A stretch of DNA of 64,000 nt from Bacteroidota bacterium. GTDB taxonomy: Bacteria; Bacteroidota; Bacteroidia; Chitinophagales; Chitinophagaceae. The stretch's first letter is position 1, and each line of letters begins with the position of its first letter. A program made the translations under genes and the position numbers. Below, in pieces: positions 52,628-61,673 of the stretch. The stretch lies in contig JAFAEW010000079.1 in NCBI GenBank assembly GCA_023423835.1, forward strand, positions 1 to 64,000. Reading direction: 5' to 3'. A model generated the notes under the pieces. That model was not told the origin of the DNA, ran no database searches, and saw nothing but the letters and a program-made list of their open reading frames with translations.

Positions 52628-55600
52628 ATGTTTAACCGTTTTATAGAACGTCCGGTATTATCCACCGTGATCTCGATTTTGATTGTGGCACTGGGGATAT
52701 TGGGACTGAAAGCGTTACCGATCTCGCAGTATCCCGAAATCGCGCCGCCAACGGTTAATGTTTCGGCTTCTTATCAGGGTGCGAATGCCGATGTTGTGCT
52801 GAATAGTGTGGTTATCCCGCTGGAGGAACAGATCAACGGGGTGGAGGGAATGACTTACATGACTTCATCAGCCGGAAATGATGGAAGCGCAAGAATTACA
52901 ATTAATTTCGAATTGGGAACAGATCCTGATCTTGCAGCCGTAAACGTTCAAAACCGTGTTTCAAGGGCAACGAGCTTGTTACCGGCGGAAGTTACCCGTG
53001 CCGGCGTTACTACTGCTAAAAGCCAAAGCAGTAACCTCGTGATCTTCTCGCTTTACAGTACCAATCCCGCTTATGATCAAACATTTTTGCAGAATTATGC
53101 TGAAATAAATCTTGTTCCCCAAATAAAAAGGGTGTCGGGAGTTGGTTCAGCCTCCGCTTTTGGCCAAATGGATTACACCATGCGTATCTGGCTTAAACCG
53201 GATGTGATGGCATCTTACGGGCTCATTCCTTCGGACATCAGTGCGGCGCTGGCCGAACAAAATATTGAAGCCGCCCCGGGACAGTTTGGTGAACAGGGGT
53301 CGCAGTCCTTTCAATATGTTATTAAATATAAGGGAAGGCTCAAAAGTGAACAGGAATTTGGAGACATCGTGATCCGCTCGTCCGGCAACGGACAGATATT
53401 ACGGCTGAAGGATATTGCCAGGATTGAATTGGGCGCGATGAACTATGCAAGTACGAGCGAAACCAATGGTTACCCATCGGTGGGTGTGGCTATAGCGCAA
53501 ACTGCAGGATCCAATGCAAAGGAGGTAATTGAAGGAAGCCTTAAGGTATTGGACGAACAAAAGGCGTTTTTCCCGCAGGGCGTTTCCTACGTAAACCTCG
53601 TAAATGCCAATGACTTCCTTGACGCATCCATCCACAAAGTGGTATCTACCCTGATGGAAGCTTTTTTGCTGGTATTTCTCGTAGTGTTTATCTTTCTGCA
53701 GGATCTGCGGTCCACTCTTATTCCCGCAATTGCCGTTCCCGTGGCAATTCTTGGAACATTTTTCTTTCTTGATCTGTTTGGTTTTACGATCAATTTACTG
53801 ACTTTATTCGCGCTATTGCTGGCGATCGGAATTGTAGTTGATGACGCCATCGTTGTGGTAGAAGCCGTGCATGCGAAGTTGGATAAAGGCTATAAATCGG
53901 CCCTGAAAGCAAGTAAGGATGCAATGTCTGAAATTTCCGGGGCAATCATTTCCATCACATTGGTAATGGCAGCCGTATTTGTGCCGGTAACATTTATCAG
54001 CGGATCGGCCGGCGTATTTTATAAGCAGTTCGGGCTTACCCTTGCGATAGCAATTATTTTATCCGCGGTAAACGCCTTAACGCTGAGCCCGGCTCTTTGT
54101 GCCATCTTTTTGAAACCGCATAAAGATGAACATGGTAAAAAACAAAATCTTTTACAGCGTTTCTATACCGCCTTCAATACCGCATTCGAATCAACTACTC
54201 AAAAGTATAAGCGTTCCGTAGCTTTTTTAAGCAGAAGAAAATGGATTCCCTGGCTGGCAGTGGTCGCGTTCAGCGGGCTGCTCTATTATCTGATGGAGAC
54301 CACACCGAAATCATTTGTTCCGGATGAAGATATGGGTGGAATTATGGCCGATATCGCATTGCCTCCCTCTGCTTCCACTGAGCGATCTGCTGAAATTGCG
54401 GATGAAGTGGTTGCCATTGCAAAGACAATTCCTGAAGTGGCAAACATCCTGAAAATTACAGGCAGGGGAATGATCAGCGGTTCGGGAAGTAATTATGGAA
54501 TGGTGATCATGAAACTGAAGCCCTGGGATCAGCGCAAGGGCGAAGGGCAGGATGTACAATCCATCATCGGACAGCTGTTTGCCAAAACCTCGGGCATCAG
54601 AGACGCGAGAATCATCTTCTTTGCTCCACCAACATTATCGGGCTTTGGAATGTCGGGAGGATTTTCCTTTCAGTTGCAGGATAAAACCGGTAAAGACATC
54701 GCCAGTTTCTATAAAGTTGGATCAGACTTTCTTGCCGCTTTAAATGAACGGCCTGAAATTCAATATGCAAGCACATCATTCAACCCAAATTTCCCGCAAT
54801 TTGAGATTGATGTAAACGTGGCTAAAGCCAAAGAAGCAGGATTTACGGTAAACGATATTCTTTCCACCATGCAGGGTTATTACGGAGGCGTATATGCATC
54901 AAACTTCAACCAGTTTGGAAAGCAATATCGCGTAATGTACCAGGCAGAACCGGCTTTCAGGGCCAATCCCGAAGGATTAAACAATATTTACGTTCGAAAT
55001 AAGAACGGTGAAATGGCGCCCATCACCAGTTTTATTACGCTGTCGAGGGTGTATGGTCCGCAGTCAATCAATCGTTTTAACCTTTTTACCGCCATTTCTG
55101 TTACCGGATCTCCAAACCCGGGATACAGCAGCGGTGACGCCATTAAGGCAATTGAAGAAGTGGCTGCCAAAACTTTACCAATCGGATATGGATATGAATT
55201 TTCAGGCTTAACAAGAGAAGAACTGAAAGCAGGTGGTCAGACCGTCTTCATCTTCCTGCTCGTAATCATGTTTGTTTTCCTGTTGCTGAGTGCCCAATAC
55301 GAAAGCTATTTATTGCCTTTCGCGGTTTTGCTGCCCTTGCCGGTAGGACTGGCGGGAGCATTTTTATTTGCCAGGTTATTCGACATTTCCAATAACATCT
55401 ACCTGCAGATTACGCTCATTATGCTCGTGGGATTATTGGCAAAAAATGCCATCCTGATTGTGGAATTTGCTCTCGACCGGAGACGGCAGGGAATGTCGAT
55501 CGTGCAATCGGCCCTCGAAGGAGCGGAAGCGCGGTTGCGACCGATCCTGATGACTTCGTTTGCATTTATTTTCGGAATTATTCCGCTTATGCTGGCGCAG

Positions 55601-55807
55601 GGTGCAGGCGCAAATGGTAATCGTTCGATCGGAACAGGAGCAGTTGGAGGAATGGTAATCGGAACGATTGTGGGCGTATTTATTATTCCGGTGATGTTTA
55701 TCATTTTCCAGTCCATCCAGGAAAAATTCAGCGGACCGCCCAAACATCCGGGCAGGGTTAGAAAAGAAGCGGATGCACCGGCACTGGAGCCCGAAACGGT
55801 AGCCTAA
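52628..55807 (+). CDS. RND-family multidrug efflux pump, HAE1 type
   Basis: A 1059-residue inner-membrane pump of the AcrB/MexB family: twelve membrane helices and two large periplasmic loops. FIERPVLSTVISILIV at the start, GIVVDDAIVVVEAVHAKL (the proton-relay Asp pair in helix 4), and NAILIVEFALDRRRQG plus GAVGGMVIGTIVGVFIIPVMF near the end are typical. The pump exports hydrophobic drugs, dyes or bile-type compounds in exchange for protons. The substrate range cannot be read from sequence. It is the second gene of the operon. Confidence 0.97.
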   Translation: MFNRFIERPVLSTVISILIVALGILGLKALPISQYPEIAPPTVNVSASYQGANADVVLNSVVIPLEEQINGVEGMTYMTSSAGNDGSARITINFELGTDPDLAAVNVQNRVSRATSLLPAEVTRAGVTTAKSQSSNLVIFSLYSTNPAYDQTFLQNYAEINLVPQIKRVSGVGSASAFGQMDYTMRIWLKPDVMASYGLIPSDISAALAEQNIEAAPGQFGEQGSQSFQYVIKYKGRLKSEQEFGDIVIRSSGNGQILRLKDIARIELGAMNYASTSETNGYPSVGVAIAQTAGSNAKEVIEGSLKVLDEQKAFFPQGVSYVNLVNANDFLDASIHKVVSTLMEAFLLVFLVVFIFLQDLRSTLIPAIAVPVAILGTFFFLDLFGFTINLLTLFALLLAIGIVVDDAIVVVEAVHAKLDKGYKSALKASKDAMSEISGAIISITLVMAAVFVPVTFISGSAGVFYKQFGLTLAIAIILSAVNALTLSPALCAIFLKPHKDEHGKKQNLLQRFYTAFNTAFESTTQKYKRSVAFLSRRKWIPWLAVVAFSGLLYYLMETTPKSFVPDEDMGGIMADIALPPSASTERSAEIADEVVAIAKTIPEVANILKITGRGMISGSGSNYGMVIMKLKPWDQRKGEGQDVQSIIGQLFAKTSGIRDARIIFFAPPTLSGFGMSGGFSFQLQDKTGKDIASFYKVGSDFLAALNERPEIQYASTSFNPNFPQFEIDVNVAKAKEAGFTVNDILSTMQGYYGGVYASNFNQFGKQYRVMYQAEPAFRANPEGLNNIYVRNKNGEMAPITSFITLSRVYGPQSINRFNLFTAISVTGSPNPGYSSGDAIKAIEEVAAKTLPIGYGYEFSGLTREELKAGGQTVFIFLLVIMFVFLLLSAQYESYLLPFAVLLPLPVGLAGAFLFARLFDISNNIYLQITLIMLVGLLAKNAILIVEFALDRRRQGMSIVQSALEGAEARLRPILMTSFAFIFGIIPLMLAQGAGANGNRSIGTGAVGGMVIGTIVGVFIIPVMFIIFQSIQEKFSGPPKHPGRVRKEADAPALEPETVA

Positions 55808-55865
55808 ATTGTGATAGTTGAACAGTAAAGAGATAACATTGATCAAAGGAAATTTAAGATTTGAA

Positions 55866-57254
55866 ATGAACAGAACCAAAGCCGGATATTTATTATTTAT
55901 TATTTTTTCTACTGTCATCGTTTCCTGTACTATTTCAAAACCCTATGTCGCTCCGCAAGTTGACAATGCCAACTTATACCGCGATGTCAATTCAACTGAT
56001 TCGGCCGGCCTCGCGGATCTTCCATACACCGACGTTTTTTCAGATACGGTTTTGCAAAACCTGATCGGAGAAGGAATCAAAAGCAATTTTGATCTGCTCA
56101 CGGCCTTTGAAAGAATCAACCAGGCCAACGCCTATTACCAGCAAAGCGCAGCTGCTTTAGCACCATCACTTTCGGCAAACGCAGGCGTTACAGTGGCTAA
56201 ACTATCGGATATCCAGGGCGGAGGCGAGAAGAATACCGCTACGCAATATTCTATCGGACTTTCATCAAGCTGGGAAATTGATATTTGGGGAAAGTTAAAC
56301 AGCGTAAAGAGGGCCAATCTCGCAAACCTGCTTCAGACAAGGGCGGGAGCAAGGGCGGTTCAAACCGAACTGGTGGCCGCTATTGCCGGTTATTATTATT
56401 CTTTACTCGCTTTGGATGAGCAACTCTTCATCACCCGTCAGACGGTGAAAACCTGGGATACCACGGTTCAAACAATGAGGGCGCTGAAAGAAGCGGCAAG
56501 GGTAACCGAAGCAGCCGTTGTTCAAAGTCAGGCCCAACGATATGCCGCCGAAGTAACCATCCCGGATTTAAAACGGGCAATTCGTGAAACAGAAAATTCC
56601 CTGAGTATTCTATTGGGAAGAAACCCCGGTCCGGTAAAAAGAACAGCAATGCCATTGCAGGATCCGGATATTGATCTCAGTACCGGTATTCCGGCAAGTT
56701 TATTATCCAACCGTCCCGACGTGCAGGAAGCAGAGCTCAACTTCCGGTATTATTTTGAGATGACCAATGCCGCGAAAGCATATTTTTATCCTTCGCTCAC
56801 CCTGAACGGATCGGCCTCACTAACGGCGCTCAATCCGGGCGATCTTTTTAATCCTGGATCTCTTGCGGCAAGCATAGCCGGAGGATTGTTTCAGCCGATC
56901 TTCAATCAAAAGGCAAACAAAACAAGACTGGCTGTGTCAGAATCGCAGCAGAGGGCGGCCATTTTAAATTTCCGTAACACCATTCTGAATGCAGGGAAGG
57001 AGGTTTCCGATGCTCTTTATCTGAATGAGGTGGCGAATGAAAAAATAGCGATCCGGTCAAACCAAATGGATGCTTTGCAAAAATCGGTTTTATATACCCA
57101 GGAATTGTTGCGAAACGGATTTGCCACTTATACCGAAGTAATCAATGCGCGGCAGTTATTATTGCAGGCGCAGTTGGGCGGGGTAAACGACCATTTGCAG
57201 CAGCTGCAATCGGTGGTGCAACTGTACCGTGCTCTCGGTGGCGGTTGGCGGTGA
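55866..57254 (+). CDS. Outer-membrane efflux channel (TolC/NodT family)
   Basis: A 462-residue outer-membrane factor of the NodT type, a lipoprotein (Cys in VIVSCTIS near residue 20). Two long helical repeats are seen (LTAFERINQANAYYQQSAAAL and NFRYYFEMTNAAKAYFYPSLTLNGSASL), as in TolC-like trimers. It provides the exit duct for the pump encoded just before it. I use the ATG at 55866 (MNRTKAGYLLF); a TTG 48 bases upstream gives residues unlike a signal peptide. It ends the operon. Confidence 0.94.
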   Translation: MNRTKAGYLLFIIFSTVIVSCTISKPYVAPQVDNANLYRDVNSTDSAGLADLPYTDVFSDTVLQNLIGEGIKSNFDLLTAFERINQANAYYQQSAAALAPSLSANAGVTVAKLSDIQGGGEKNTATQYSIGLSSSWEIDIWGKLNSVKRANLANLLQTRAGARAVQTELVAAIAGYYYSLLALDEQLFITRQTVKTWDTTVQTMRALKEAARVTEAAVVQSQAQRYAAEVTIPDLKRAIRETENSLSILLGRNPGPVKRTAMPLQDPDIDLSTGIPASLLSNRPDVQEAELNFRYYFEMTNAAKAYFYPSLTLNGSASLTALNPGDLFNPGSLAASIAGGLFQPIFNQKANKTRLAVSESQQRAAILNFRNTILNAGKEVSDALYLNEVANEKIAIRSNQMDALQKSVLYTQELLRNGFATYTEVINARQLLLQAQLGGVNDHLQQLQSVVQLYRALGGGWR

Positions 57255-57295
57255 TCCGGCGGAAGAATGAATTTGAAAACGAAGATTTCTCCTGT

Positions 57296-59815
57296 TTAGT
57301 TTGCCGGTACTTTTGCCGACTGCTTATTTTCCAGGAATTGTTTGTGGCTGATAAAAAACCGGATTTCGGAAAAACTGATTTCGGGTAAGTGGTCTTTTAT
57401 TGACTTCAAGGTCTTGCCGTCGTAGTGATGATAAAACCGTTCGATCTTTTCCAATTTATCCTGATCTAAGAATCTCGACACTTCTAAGGCGCCGGTTATT
57501 ACGAACTGCGCCAGGTGACCTTCAATTGTTGTTGGCGCGAAATTTCGTTCTGCCGCAATCTCTTCAACCGTTTTGCCGGCAAGATATAGATTGAATGTTT
57601 GAAGAGGCGAGCTGCCCTTTTTTTTCTTTGTTGTTGGTTGAATAGCTTGTTCCGCAGAAGCTGCCGCTTCTGATATCTCTATGTTATTTTCGCTGCAATA
57701 AGATTTTACCAGGCTGAGAAAATCGTTCCCGAATTGTCGGACTTTCATTTTTCCGAAGCCGGAGATTTGTTCAAGCTGGTAATGGTTTTGCGGCAATTTC
57801 TCCGCAATTTCCTCAATCGATTTATTCTTAGCGATTCTAAAAACGGGAAGATCATATTCCTGGCAGAGCTGATCACGCAGTCGCCTCAATTGTTGCTGTA
57901 ATTTTGGATGATTACCGTTGATCTTTTTGTTTGATGAAAGAGAATGCGCATTAATATTAAATTCCGGTTGCTTGAAATTCTTCTTTTGTTTTTGCCATTC
58001 TTCCACATCAAAACCGTTTCTGCAGCTTTCAATGAGATGCTTTTGAAAATGTAGCAGCAGCAGCATTTCCTTCACATTATCATTAAATTCCCTGGCATGC
58101 AGATAACTGTCTGTCTGAACAGCGGTATCCTCTAACAGTTCGATCGTCCTGTTTAAGGATTCTAAAAAATACGGTACTGCTTTTTTTGTTTTATCCTGAA
58201 TGAGGTCTTGATTTCGTTCGTCCTGCGATTCAAAGTTTTGCTGCAACCATAATCTGAATTTTTCCGCCGTTTGTTCAATCCCTTCGATTCTGTGAAATAC
58301 ATCATCCATCCATGTACCGGTTTCGATTTCAAACGAGGCTTCATTTGAACGGATATATTCCTGTAATTCTGCTGCAACCGATAACGGCTTGTTAAATTGA
58401 AAGGTTGAAATGAGACTTTGGCGACGGAAATTTTCGGCGGCAACCGAAGCCTCATTCTCGAGCTGCTCTCTCCCCGTTTTATTTGTAGAAAACTTCAGAA
58501 TGGTGGGATCATTTGCAAGGCCTGAAATTGGTATTTTACTGAGTAAAACTATTCCTTCCATGGAAGTACAACGGCTTAATGCCACGTACACCTGCCCTGG
58601 CGCAAATGCATGTCCGGCATCAATGATAGCCTTTTCAAAAGTCAATCCCTGACTCTTATGAATGGTAATGGCCCAGGCCAGCCGTAGCGGAAACTGCGAA
58701 AAAGATCCGAGAACTTCTTCTTCAATTTCACGTGAACTGTGGTTCAATACATATCTGATGTTATCCCATTTTTCACGTTTCACTTCAATATGGTTTTCTT
58801 CCTCTTCACACTTAACGAGTATCTTGTCCGCTTCCAATAACGTGACTGTTCCGATTTTTCCATTATAATACCTTTTGCCTTTTTCACCCGAATCGTTTTT
58901 AACAAACATTACTTGTGCTCCCACCTTTAGTTCGAGTGAAACATCGACGGGAAATGCGTTTTCAGGAAAATCATTTTCTATTTCCGCTTTATAGATGAAT
59001 TGTTTGGAGTTCAACGCAGTCAGTTCGCACTGGTTGATTTTCCTTGCTTTGTCGTTATGTGTGGTAAGGATTATAAATCCGCCATTTTTCCGGCGATCGA
59101 ATGCCGGCTTATAAAGTTTGTCGAGCAGTGTGCGGCATTCTTCATCGAGGCAATTGTTGCGCACTCTGTTTAAAAGACCGATAAATGCACTGTCCGACTG
59201 CCGGTAAATCTTATCAAACTCAATGGAAAGAAGATCTGATTTTTTTAGTGCAAGGCTTTCAAAAAAATACGGGCTGTTGTACCAGCTGTTCAAAATCGTC
59301 CATTCGGTATCTTTTACTACCGGAGGCAATTGAAACAAATCTCCGATAAACAGCATCTGCACACCGCCAAAGCTTTCTGCCGGCCTCCTTCTGATAAACC
59401 TCAATACCGCATCTATCGCATCGAGGATATCGCATCTCACCATACTCACCTCATCGATGATCAACAGCTCGAGTTCGCGCAGGATTTTTTTCTTTTCACC
59501 CCTTAGTTTCAGGCGCGATAAATAAGAATTTACATTTTCACCTCCTGAGGAAAAATATCCTGTGGTTGGCACAAAAGGGGAAAACGGAATTTGAAAGAAG
59601 GAATGAATGGTTACACCTCCCGCATTTATTGCCGCCACGCCCGTAGGCGCTACCACTGCCAGATTTTTTGAACAATTTTCTCTGATATATTTGAGAAACG
59701 TCGTTTTGCCGGTTCCCGCTTTGCCTGTAAGAAAAATGTTTTTTGAGCCTTCCATCACAAGTTTTGCGGTGATATCAAAGATGGAAGTGGGTTCTTTGGG
59801 ATTGATAGTATTCAA
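57296..59815 (-). CDS. PIF1-like helicase with HRDC and RecQ-type C-terminal HTH modules
   Basis: An 839-residue fusion protein. Residues 1 to about 430 are a superfamily 1B helicase of the PIF1 type: Walker A GKAGTGKTT (31-39), Walker B LLIIDEVSM (near 117-125), FIGDLFQLPPV and the late AWAITIHKSQGLTF and YVALSRCTSMEGI motifs. A long middle segment follows without a clear domain. An HRDC domain lies at about 637-710 (RRLRDQLCQEYDLPVFRIAKNKSIEEIA, ISGFGKMKVRQFG), and a helix-turn-helix of the type that ends RecQ helicases (HTH_40) at about 737-828 (TFNLYLAGKTVEEIAAERNFAPTTIEGHLAQF). The start is the TTG at 59815, with a TGA just upstream in frame. It probably unwinds DNA in replication or repair. 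Confidence 0.9.
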   Translation of the reverse strand: MNTINPKEPTSIFDITAKLVMEGSKNIFLTGKAGTGKTTFLKYIRENCSKNLAVVAPTGVAAINAGGVTIHSFFQIPFSPFVPTTGYFSSGGENVNSYLSRLKLRGEKKKILRELELLIIDEVSMVRCDILDAIDAVLRFIRRRPAESFGGVQMLFIGDLFQLPPVVKDTEWTILNSWYNSPYFFESLALKKSDLLSIEFDKIYRQSDSAFIGLLNRVRNNCLDEECRTLLDKLYKPAFDRRKNGGFIILTTHNDKARKINQCELTALNSKQFIYKAEIENDFPENAFPVDVSLELKVGAQVMFVKNDSGEKGKRYYNGKIGTVTLLEADKILVKCEEEENHIEVKREKWDNIRYVLNHSSREIEEEVLGSFSQFPLRLAWAITIHKSQGLTFEKAIIDAGHAFAPGQVYVALSRCTSMEGIVLLSKIPISGLANDPTILKFSTNKTGREQLENEASVAAENFRRQSLISTFQFNKPLSVAAELQEYIRSNEASFEIETGTWMDDVFHRIEGIEQTAEKFRLWLQQNFESQDERNQDLIQDKTKKAVPYFLESLNRTIELLEDTAVQTDSYLHAREFNDNVKEMLLLLHFQKHLIESCRNGFDVEEWQKQKKNFKQPEFNINAHSLSSNKKINGNHPKLQQQLRRLRDQLCQEYDLPVFRIAKNKSIEEIAEKLPQNHYQLEQISGFGKMKVRQFGNDFLSLVKSYCSENNIEISEAAASAEQAIQPTTKKKKGSSPLQTFNLYLAGKTVEEIAAERNFAPTTIEGHLAQFVITGALEVSRFLDQDKLEKIERFYHHYDGKTLKSIKDHLPEISFSEIRFFISHKQFLENKQSAKVPAN

Positions 59816-59918
59816 TTTTCAACGGTTTTAAATTCTAAGTTAAACAAATTTAATAAAGTTTACAACTCCTGGCCGGGTGGATGTATTGACCGCTATTTCC
59901 TATTTTTGCCCACTGATT

Positions 59919-61106
59919 ATGAACATTGCATTTGACGCGAAGAGAGCTTTTGAAAATTCAACGGGATTAGGTCAATATAGCAGAACCCTGATAAACTCGC
60001 TTTGTAATTATTATCCTGACAACAAATATTTTCTTTGTACGCCCGGCAGCGGAACGGCCTACAATTATAAGGCATTTGATAACACCTTTTTGCTTCAGCC
60101 TCACGGGTTGCTAAACAAGCTTTTTAAAAGTGTCTGGAGAAGTAACGGCATCAAGAAAGATTTAAAGAAAAACGGTATCGATATCTATCACGGCTTGAGT
60201 CATGAAATTCCCTTCGGACTGGAAAAGACCGGGATAAAATCGGTGGTTACCATCCATGATTTGATATTTGAAAAATATCCGGATCAGTACAACCGGCCGG
60301 ATATTCTCATATACCGAAAAAAGTTCCGAAATTCCTGTGCGAATGCCGACAAGATAATCGCCATCAGTCATCAAACGAAAACGGATTTGCAGGAGATTTA
60401 TAATGTGGCCGAAAATAAAATCGTTGTTTGTTATCAGAGTTGCGATCCTGCCTTCAGCAGGAGGGTTTCAGAGGAGGAAAAAAACAGGATACGGAAACTT
60501 TACCGGCTTCCAGAAAAATTTTTCTTATCCGTTGGTTCAATCATTGAAAGAAAAAATCTTTTGCTGATCGCAAAAGCGATGAAAATTATCCGCGACCGCT
60601 TATCTTCCGGAGAGGTTTTGCCCGTAGTTGTAATAGGAGAGGGAAAAAATTATAAGCAAACTGTAAAAGACTTTTTGAAACAGCACAATCTGGAAGAGAA
60701 GATGATTTTTTTAAATGAAAGCGAGCAGATCAGGCATCTGCCATCCTTTCACTCGAGTGAAGACTTGCCCGCCATTTTTCAGCAGGCTACCGCTCTGATC
60801 TATCCATCGATTGAAGAAGGATTCGGCATTCCGGTACTGGAAGCAATTTCAAGTAAGATTCCGGTTATTACATCTGATCGTTCGGCCCTTCCTGAAGCCG
60901 GAGGCAAAGCGGCCTGCTACATCGATCCTTTAGATCCTGAAGAAACGGCGGAAGCAATGATGGCAGTGGCCGAGGATGAAATTTTACGGATGGAAATGAT
61001 CGGGCAAAGTTGCCGGCATCTTCAAAATTTCACCCCTGAAAAAACTGCGGCAGGCGTGATGGCAGTTTACAAAAGTTTAAACCCCAATCGTTATGGAAAC
61101 GTTTGA
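59919..61106 (+). CDS. GT4-family glycosyltransferase
   Basis: A 395-residue GT-B enzyme. The start, IAFDAKRAFENSTGLGQYSRTLIN, carries the Gly-rich loop; VVTIHDLIFEKYP, IAISHQTKTDLQEIY and the C-terminal nucleotide-sugar site PSIEEGFGIPVLEAISSKIPVITS identify family GT4. It transfers a sugar, probably to an envelope glycan. The ATG at 59919 is chosen over one 42 bases upstream, since the latter adds residues before the first strand. A TATTTTTG sequence at 59901-59908 may be its -7 box. Its last 14 bases overlap the next gene, so the two are co-translated. Confidence 0.9.
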   Translation: MNIAFDAKRAFENSTGLGQYSRTLINSLCNYYPDNKYFLCTPGSGTAYNYKAFDNTFLLQPHGLLNKLFKSVWRSNGIKKDLKKNGIDIYHGLSHEIPFGLEKTGIKSVVTIHDLIFEKYPDQYNRPDILIYRKKFRNSCANADKIIAISHQTKTDLQEIYNVAENKIVVCYQSCDPAFSRRVSEEEKNRIRKLYRLPEKFFLSVGSIIERKNLLLIAKAMKIIRDRLSSGEVLPVVVIGEGKNYKQTVKDFLKQHNLEEKMIFLNESEQIRHLPSFHSSEDLPAIFQQATALIYPSIEEGFGIPVLEAISSKIPVITSDRSALPEAGGKAACYIDPLDPEETAEAMMAVAEDEILRMEMIGQSCRHLQNFTPEKTAAGVMAVYKSLNPNRYGNV

Positions 61107-61662
61107 AACAGACATCTTAAATTGCCTGGAACAATTGCGCTGCGGCGGAACAATTCTTTATCCCACCGACACAATCTGGGGAATCGGATGCGATGCTACC
61201 AATGCGCATGCAGTGGAAAAGATCTTGTCATTAAAAAATCGTCCTACTACCAAAAGCTTTGTAGTATTGGTTTCCGACGAACGCGACATACTTTATTATA
61301 CTGCTTCACCTGACATCAGCATTTTTGATTTTTTACAACAGACAAGTAAGCCAACAACCGTAATTTACAATCATGCATTGGGAATTGCTGCCAATGCAGT
61401 GGCTAGTGACGGATCGGTTGCAATAAGAATCTGTCGCGATAATTTTTGCCGCCATCTGATCCGGCGATTTGGAAAGCCTGTGATCAGTACTTCTGCCAAT
61501 CTTAGCGGTTGTCCATCTCCCGGTAATTTTTCACAGATCGATGACCGTATAAAAAAAGGGGTAGATTATATTGTGCACCACCGGCAAAATGAAACAGCTA
61601 TCGCTTCCGCTTCAGCTATTATTAAATGGGAAAACGGGAATGCACGGGTGTTAAGAAAATAG
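61093..61662 (+). CDS. tsaC: L-threonylcarbamoyladenylate synthase (Sua5/YrdC type)
   Basis: A 189-residue YrdC-domain protein, which makes threonylcarbamoyl-AMP from Thr, bicarbonate and ATP for the t6A37 modification of tRNAs that read ANN codons. The domain features are GGTILYPTDTIWGIGCDATN, LSLKNRPTTKSFVVLVS, SVAIRICRDNFC and GKPVISTSANLSGCPSP. There is no Sua5 C-terminal domain, so it is the short TsaC form. It starts inside the last codons of the glycosyltransferase gene. The pairing looks fortuitous rather than functional. Confidence 0.94.
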   Translation: METFETDILNCLEQLRCGGTILYPTDTIWGIGCDATNAHAVEKILSLKNRPTTKSFVVLVSDERDILYYTASPDISIFDFLQQTSKPTTVIYNHALGIAANAVASDGSVAIRICRDNFCRHLIRRFGKPVISTSANLSGCPSPGNFSQIDDRIKKGVDYIVHHRQNETAIASASAIIKWENGNARVLRK

Positions 61663-61673
61663 CCGCAATTGCG

